Shown here: positions 59,000 through 64,000 of the stretch, piece by piece | Numbering within the stretch: position 1 is the first letter of the stretch | Layout of the letters: the number at the start of each line of letters is the position of its first letter | Assembly (NCBI RefSeq): GCF_047496725.1 | Contig: NC_132986.1 | Span: 4,062,501-4,126,500, forward strand | Reading direction: 5' to 3' | DNA length: 64,000 bases | DNA from: Anoplolepis gracilipes | Lineage: Eukaryota > Arthropoda > Insecta > Hymenoptera > Formicidae | Position numbers and translations under genes: made by a program | The notes under the pieces: model-generated | Databases searched by the model: none | What the model saw: only the letters and a program-made list of their open reading frames with translations | Told to the model about the DNA's origin: nothing

Positions 59000-61879
59000 G
59001 GGACTAGCATTATAATGTAATATCTATATCGTTATTTCTAGATATATCGCAATTATTACTAGCGTTACGATAACTTATCTGATTAATTACTTATCGCCGC
59101 ATTGTATTATAGCGTTGTACTTAAATAATTGTAGAGATATGAGAGCATTACGCTAATTAACTTATTAATTAACAATTATCTATGATGTCGCATAATGTTA
59201 TTCGTGGATTACAAGATCTAAATTAGTCTACAGACGTTAAACTCGCTATTATATAACTATATGTATGTATGTATATCATTATAACTAGTAGTAAAGGTTT
59301 ATATATTTATATATATGTAATAATGGTATAAATGCACATGTAATATGCCGTGATATATTTACAATGGATGGATGAGGAGTGTGTAAGTGTGTATAAATGC
59401 ATAAATTTAAGACAAGTTTATATTGTGAGAGGTTGAGTGTGTAATTTAAGTGATACGCTTGGAATATGTATGAATTAGTTATAAGATCCGAAACTATTGC
59501 GTTACCATGTATATGATACATTGATTATGTGTATGTTAATATATGAATATGCCTGTAATAAGTTTATAATAGGTTTATTGAGAGTGCTTTATTTGTGCGT
59601 ACTAATGGGTCACTATGTATATAAATTATTTATAGAGTGTGTGTATTTGCGTGTTACTGGGTGGATAATATGTCTTTAATAGTCAGATACTGATTAAACA
59701 TTGTGTAGATGATAAGTTTATAACGCGCGTATTTTTGTATCACCGGGTATATTAAGTGACTATTGTTATATAATTTTATGGTGTGTTTGTTAAGGAGCGT
59801 GTATCTATGTAATTATTTCTGGGTGTTCATTATGCGTTTATACTTGGTTTATGTAGTGTATGATGTGTGTATTATCGTACCACCGTATATATAGGTATGG
59901 TCATTTTGTTTATTATGCATATGTATATTGTAATTATCATTCATCCTCAATAAAATGATAACGAAGTTTTGAGAATATTATCACGTTCAAGTTATTTCAG
60001 ACACCTTGTATAAGTAAGAGTTAATTAAGTAATTGTATATATTGAGTGTGACTATTTAACTTTAGTTATCTTCCAGAGCTTTATTCGTTTTAAACTCTTT
60101 ATGGGATATTTATATTGTTTTCACTATGATATATATATATATATATATATATGTATTATGAGTGGTTCATTTTAATTATTATTGGTTTTAATTGATTACT
60201 TAAATATTGTCTGAGCCTCGAGGAGTTCTTGTCAGGTCATTATAATTTGCCTTTAAAACATCTGTGGATTATGATATCTGCAGCGAGTCGCATATATATA
60301 TATATATATATGTATATGTGCATGCACCAAGTTATCTCCATGGTTGATATATGAAATAATTATAAATGATAGCTGACCGGATTTTTATTGGCAAACCAAA
60401 TTGGATTCATGGTAAGGAACTATTATGCAGAAGATGGGTTTGATCGAATCTTTTATTATTGTTAAAATTTGGATTTAATGAAATCACTGCGCTGCGGTGG
60501 AATATGAGTAAAATTGACAAGTTATTATATTTGGGTGACAGAATCGTTAGACATGTACGTTATTGTGGTATTAATTCGGCTTTGGGATATAAAACTGCAT
60601 TTAATAGTGAAGGCATAATTATATATTGGAGGTGCGGATTAAAATAAATAAATTATTAAAGTTGAAAATATGAGGTGTTCCTGAAGCAAAATGGGTCTAT
60701 AACAATGTGCGCTTAACTTTTTATGGCGGGGCTGTAGCCCTATAAGTTGCTACCTTTTTTGGTTCCTTATGAGTCAAGGCGCCAGGAAATAATTAATTAA
60801 GGTCACTGGGCGGGTTTTTTATGTGATGTTTAAATCGTTAAAAATTGGGTGCTTTTCGATGTTGCGACAACTTTTGATATATTGAGAAAAGTGATTTAGA
60901 CTGTGCATAGGAAGTTGCAATTGCACATACGAGTTACTTGGCTTGCTCAGTTTTAATAATTAATGAAAGTTCATATACAGGGTGTCCCGAAAGTACCGAT
61001 CGGAGTTTATTATATGAAGCTTATGGAATTTAACCAAATGAATCGGTCGGTTGTTAAACACTATTTTATACTAATGTTTGGATAATATGACAATGTTAGT
61101 TTATATACCGGGTGTCAATTTATTAAGGTGAACATGTATCGGGAGTTGTATTTCCGCTCATTCGCAGTTACGATCTCTTTCCTTGAGTGATTTTAGCTTG
61201 TTATATAGATTTACTTTATATTTTTGTTATACCGGGTGGTGGTTAATTCTCGATGCGTGTGTCTATGGTGATGTGTACGTGTATGTTTGTGTTTAGTAAG
61301 AGTGATGACGTCGAGGTGGAGTGAACATTGGTTTATATTATCGCTATTACTTAATTTACGTTATTCTATTGACGCATACTTAATATTATGTTTCCTTTTT
61401 ATTTTTCAGATACTACAACTAGAGTGACAAAACTAAATGGGTAATTATAATAAAATTAAGATGTTCGACCGACTTGGTGGGTCGTTTCTCTTCTCTTTTT
61501 CAGGTGCTGAGGAGGCGGACCAGAAGGTGATATACCGGGTGGCCGGAAAATAGGTGAGAATTTTCATTGGACAATTAATTAATTATTTTCCTTCATTTTT
61601 AGGTAGGTGATAGGGGAGAACCAGTGATGGGGATAAAACAGGAAAAAAGAAGAAAAAGAAAAAAAAAGGAAAAGGATGTTTTAGCCGGAAACATAATAAA
61701 AGGTATTTATCGGCTTAATCTATTTTTGATAATAACTATATATATATATATATATATAAAAAAGAAAAGGAAAGTAAAAGAATTTTATAGGTGCTTAACG
61801 CTTACTATGTCTACTTAACAGGTGACGTATGGAGTCAACGGACGGCGACTGGTGTCAAGCGGAGGCGCTGGACGTGACA

Positions 61880-61890
61880 CCCCCCTCCTT
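61880..61890 (-). promoter_or_regulatory. Polypurine tract of A4
   Basis: AAGGAGGGGGG on the minus strand, adjoining the 3' LTR. Confidence 0.9.
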
Positions 61891-61940
61891 AAAAGTGGAG
61901 CAGCGTGAAATGATGCGACGGTGAGCTCGTTGAACTCGGC

Positions 61941-63797
61941 TTACGGTGCGGTTGATAGACGGTTGATCTTTCGTTCCAAGTGCAAGTAGGCTTCTCGCAG
62001 GTTGGCGATCTCTGAAGATATGGCGGGAGTCCTCTCCTTGGAAGAGTGGTGAATCGTCATCGTATCCGTAGATTCATGAGAGATGTCCTTCTGGATTCGG
62101 TGATCTATCATTGGGCGCGATAATGGAGAATTGCTGAGTGTCTTGGCAGGTGTTTCCTGTTTGGTTGGTTTTTGAGAGTTGGCACTATCATCAGTCATTA
62201 ACATATCATCATTTGTTAATATGTTTTTATTTTTCAGGCTCGAGTTTCGATAGCTTAACTTTCTTGCTAGGCTTTTCAAGATGATAAATAAGGTGAGTAT
62301 TATAATTCCACCAATAACTGTTGTTGTTACCGAGACCTCCACGATGTATACAGGGCTCGAGTGGTCTGGTCGTCCTGGAGAGTCGTCTGTGCTTGGATTC
62401 TGTACGTCCGAGTGCTCGTGAATCTCGTTTAACTCGTCGATATGTTGGCCCCATGGTAGCGTTCTTGATTGGAGGCCTTGAGGATCGATAGCAGACACTT
62501 TCAACTCTGGAGTGAATACGTACCATTTGTTTCTCATTTTGTACATTGCCGTAGCAAGCGGATCGCATTCAATTTCTGTGCTTTCGCCAGATATAACGCG
62601 TGTTCTTGGCTTTAGGTACATGGGCTTCCCGTCTATTATTACTGGGAGCTCCTGGAAACAGCTTTCCGTGGCCCTGATCCGTGCAGGTACAGGAGTACAT
62701 CGAAATACTTGTACAGCTTCCCCTCGTACGCGCGCTGAGTATCCTGGTGTTTTTGTGACGGCGTACGCAAATGATGGAGGGTCTTGGTGAGCCATGGCGG
62801 TCAAGGCGTGTAATTTTGTTACTTCCGTGAGGCATTTCCTCATGACAAGGTCTTCGTAGGTATTTTCTACGCTCAGGTCTGTCTTTGTGTTACTCTTGTA
62901 CGAAAAGTACGAGTGGTGAGATCGGTGCACCTTATTTACGGATGGTTGATTCTTTACGTAAGAGTCGTTGATTTCCCGTATTACTAGTCGGGGGTTTTCG
63001 GTCTGTATCACAGTGGCGTTGCAGACGTCGTGACGCGCTCGAGCAAACGCGAGCAGGTTGGTGTTTCCTACCGTTAAGGCGTATGCCGTGGGACGTCCCG
63101 TAATTTGTAGTCTTTTGGCAATTCCTCTATACAAGACGGTATGCCGTAGTTGAGTGCATCCTCCGTGAACAAAGGGGGACCAGAAATTATGAAAGCCCTC
63201 TTCGTCGGTGCATTCAAGGTCGATGTATGTGCAACTAGCACCACTAGGTAAGAATATCTTGGTTTCCATCGTGTCGATCTTGACAATGGTCCGTTTGAAC
63301 GTTATGTGCAAGTACACGTTTATGACGCGTTTTGTTTTCAGGTCGTCTGATGGCAGGTTGTGGGCGCTGACGGTTTCGGTCGGCGGAATAGTGCGGCTAT
63401 TCACGCGGTTGGCGGAAAGGCCGTCAAGGGTCTGGTTCCCGAATTGCAGTTTCCCTTGTGCGTGTATGTGCATGCATACAGGAGCAGATACAGATAAGTA
63501 ATGTCGTTTATTGCTGGTAGGTGTTGTAGATTCCCTCGTGGTGTGGTCCGTGTGGCTGATCACGTAGTCTATCTCTATGCGGCAGCTTAGTACGTCCGCT
63601 GTGGTGAGTCTGGGCTTCGCGAGGATCTCCACGCTCACATCTCGGGTGATTGGAAGCTTCCCGTGTAATCGACAGGCGTTGTTATCGAGCAGCGAGATTG
63701 TGGTCCCGTTGTCGCACGGCGTGTTGCAGTCGTAGCCTACGAGGGCGTTGCAGTCCTGGGTTGCCAGATACGCTAGGCAGACGATCAGTGGGGCCAT
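61941..63797 (-). CDS. env: Envelope glycoprotein, family A (A4), complete, 618 aa
   Basis: Open and the same length as the A2 Env, with only scattered substitutions (for example in the signal peptide, MAPLIVC against MASLIVF, and near residue 406). Signal peptide, Cys-rich ectodomain, membrane segment and tail are all present. Two complete copies that are open and nearly identical indicate recent activity of the family. The splice-acceptor-like sequence upstream is retained. Confidence 0.88.
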   Translation of the reverse strand: MAPLIVCLAYLATQDCNALVGYDCNTPCDNGTTISLLDNNACRLHGKLPITRDVSVEILAKPRLTTADVLSCRIEIDYVISHTDHTTRESTTPTSNKRHYLSVSAPVCMHIHAQGKLQFGNQTLDGLSANRVNSRTIPPTETVSAHNLPSDDLKTKRVINVYLHITFKRTIVKIDTMETKIFLPSGASCTYIDLECTDEEGFHNFWSPFVHGGCTQLRHTVLYRGIAKRLQITGRPTAYALTVGNTNLLAFARARHDVCNATVIQTENPRLVIREINDSYVKNQPSVNKVHRSHHSYFSYKSNTKTDLSVENTYEDLVMRKCLTEVTKLHALTAMAHQDPPSFAYAVTKTPGYSARVRGEAVQVFRCTPVPARIRATESCFQELPVIIDGKPMYLKPRTRVISGESTEIECDPLATAMYKMRNKWYVFTPELKVSAIDPQGLQSRTLPWGQHIDELNEIHEHSDVQNPSTDDSPGRPDHSSPVYIVEVSVTTTVIGGIIILTLFIILKSLARKLSYRNSSLKNKNILTNDDMLMTDDSANSQKPTKQETPAKTLSNSPLSRPMIDHRIQKDISHESTDTMTIHHSSKERTPAISSEIANLREAYLHLERKINRLSTAP

Positions 63798-63912
63798 GGT
63801 GAACTCTATGTTGATTCTGCTTAAGAGAAAAATGTAGAACAGTACGTTCCGGTCTGAACCAGAAAATGGAGAAGATAACTGAGTAATCCAATCTGAAACA
63901 GAAGAAAGGTAG

Positions 63913-64000
63913 TCATCCTGGTTCGCCGTAGTGGGCTTTCCGTAGTCTATTGACGTGTACTATTCGCGTTGATTTATTAATTTGAATTCGCACGTTTTCG
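63913..64000 (-). CDS. pol: Pol C-terminus of A4 (partial)
   Basis: The last 28 codons and stop of Pol, ending RLRKAHYGEPG, as in A2. The rest lies beyond the right edge. Confidence 0.9.
   Translation of the reverse strand, partial: ENVRIQINKSTRIVHVNRLRKAHYGEPG

Larger units (their letters stand above)
56157..61879 (-). mobile_element. 3' LTR of A4
   Basis: 5,723 bp with the same ends and internal features as the other A LTRs. Its last repeat unit reads CCCACCGCTG rather than CCCGCCGCTG. Confidence 0.95.
56157..64000 (-). mobile_element. Family A provirus A4 (3' part, runs off window)
   Basis: 3' LTR, polypurine tract, env and the last codons of pol, all in the order of A2. It is inserted into an older A LTR; flank GACG lies at 56153-56156, and the duplication cannot be checked because the other end is outside. 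Confidence 0.95.

Overview
The window is a nest of long terminal repeat (LTR) retroelements inserted into one another, with no recognisable host gene. The elements are envelope-bearing Ty3/gypsy elements (endogenous-retrovirus-like) of an insect. AT-rich DNA, the pol sequences and an envelope resembling chuvirus-type glycoproteins suit an ant or other hymenopteran, but the species cannot be fixed from this sequence.

Family A has very large LTRs, about 5.71-5.73 kb. Copy A1 (+): end of env 1-1100, 3' LTR 1162-6891; its 5' part lies left of the window. Copy A2 (-) is a complete 20.2-kb provirus, 9080-29267: two 5.7-kb LTRs, gag, pol and env, with the 4-bp target duplication CTCT. A solo LTR (+) lies at 43680-49390 (duplication ATTG). 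An old truncated LTR (-) lies at 54694-56156. Copy A4 (-) starts at 56157 and runs off the right edge (3' LTR 56157-61879, env, end of pol).

Family B has LTRs of about 4.4 kb. Provirus B1 (+) is seen from 6892: a Cys-rich ORF, env N-terminal part to 7992, env C-terminal part from 32619, 3' LTR 33936-38351. Its env is split by a solo B LTR (-; 7993-9079 plus 29272-32614; duplication GCAC), which is itself split by A2. Older B-like LTR pieces lie at 38396-40283. A decayed related pol (-; 53410-51725 and 41618-40284) is split by a second solo B LTR (-; 41619-43679 plus 49395-51724; duplication CCAG), which carries the solo A LTR. A distant B-like LTR end lies at 53411-54693.

In A2, Gag would be made from LTR-driven full-length RNA, Pol by a -1 shift at a canonical C CCT TTC heptamer (21854-21860), and Env from a spliced RNA. 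The unusual part is the LTRs. Each A LTR holds a perfect five-unit heat-shock element upstream of a TATA box, a hairpin array with 38-43-nt spacing downstream of the promoter, and an ORF for a 138-aa protein with an arginine-rich N-terminus. B LTRs encode a 115-aa protein with a similar N-terminus and a second 59-aa protein kept at the same length in a diverged LTR. LTR-encoded basic protein plus transcribed hairpin array looks like a candidate self-regulation system. Pol also carries, between RNase H and integrase, a region resembling a TARG1-type macrodomain.
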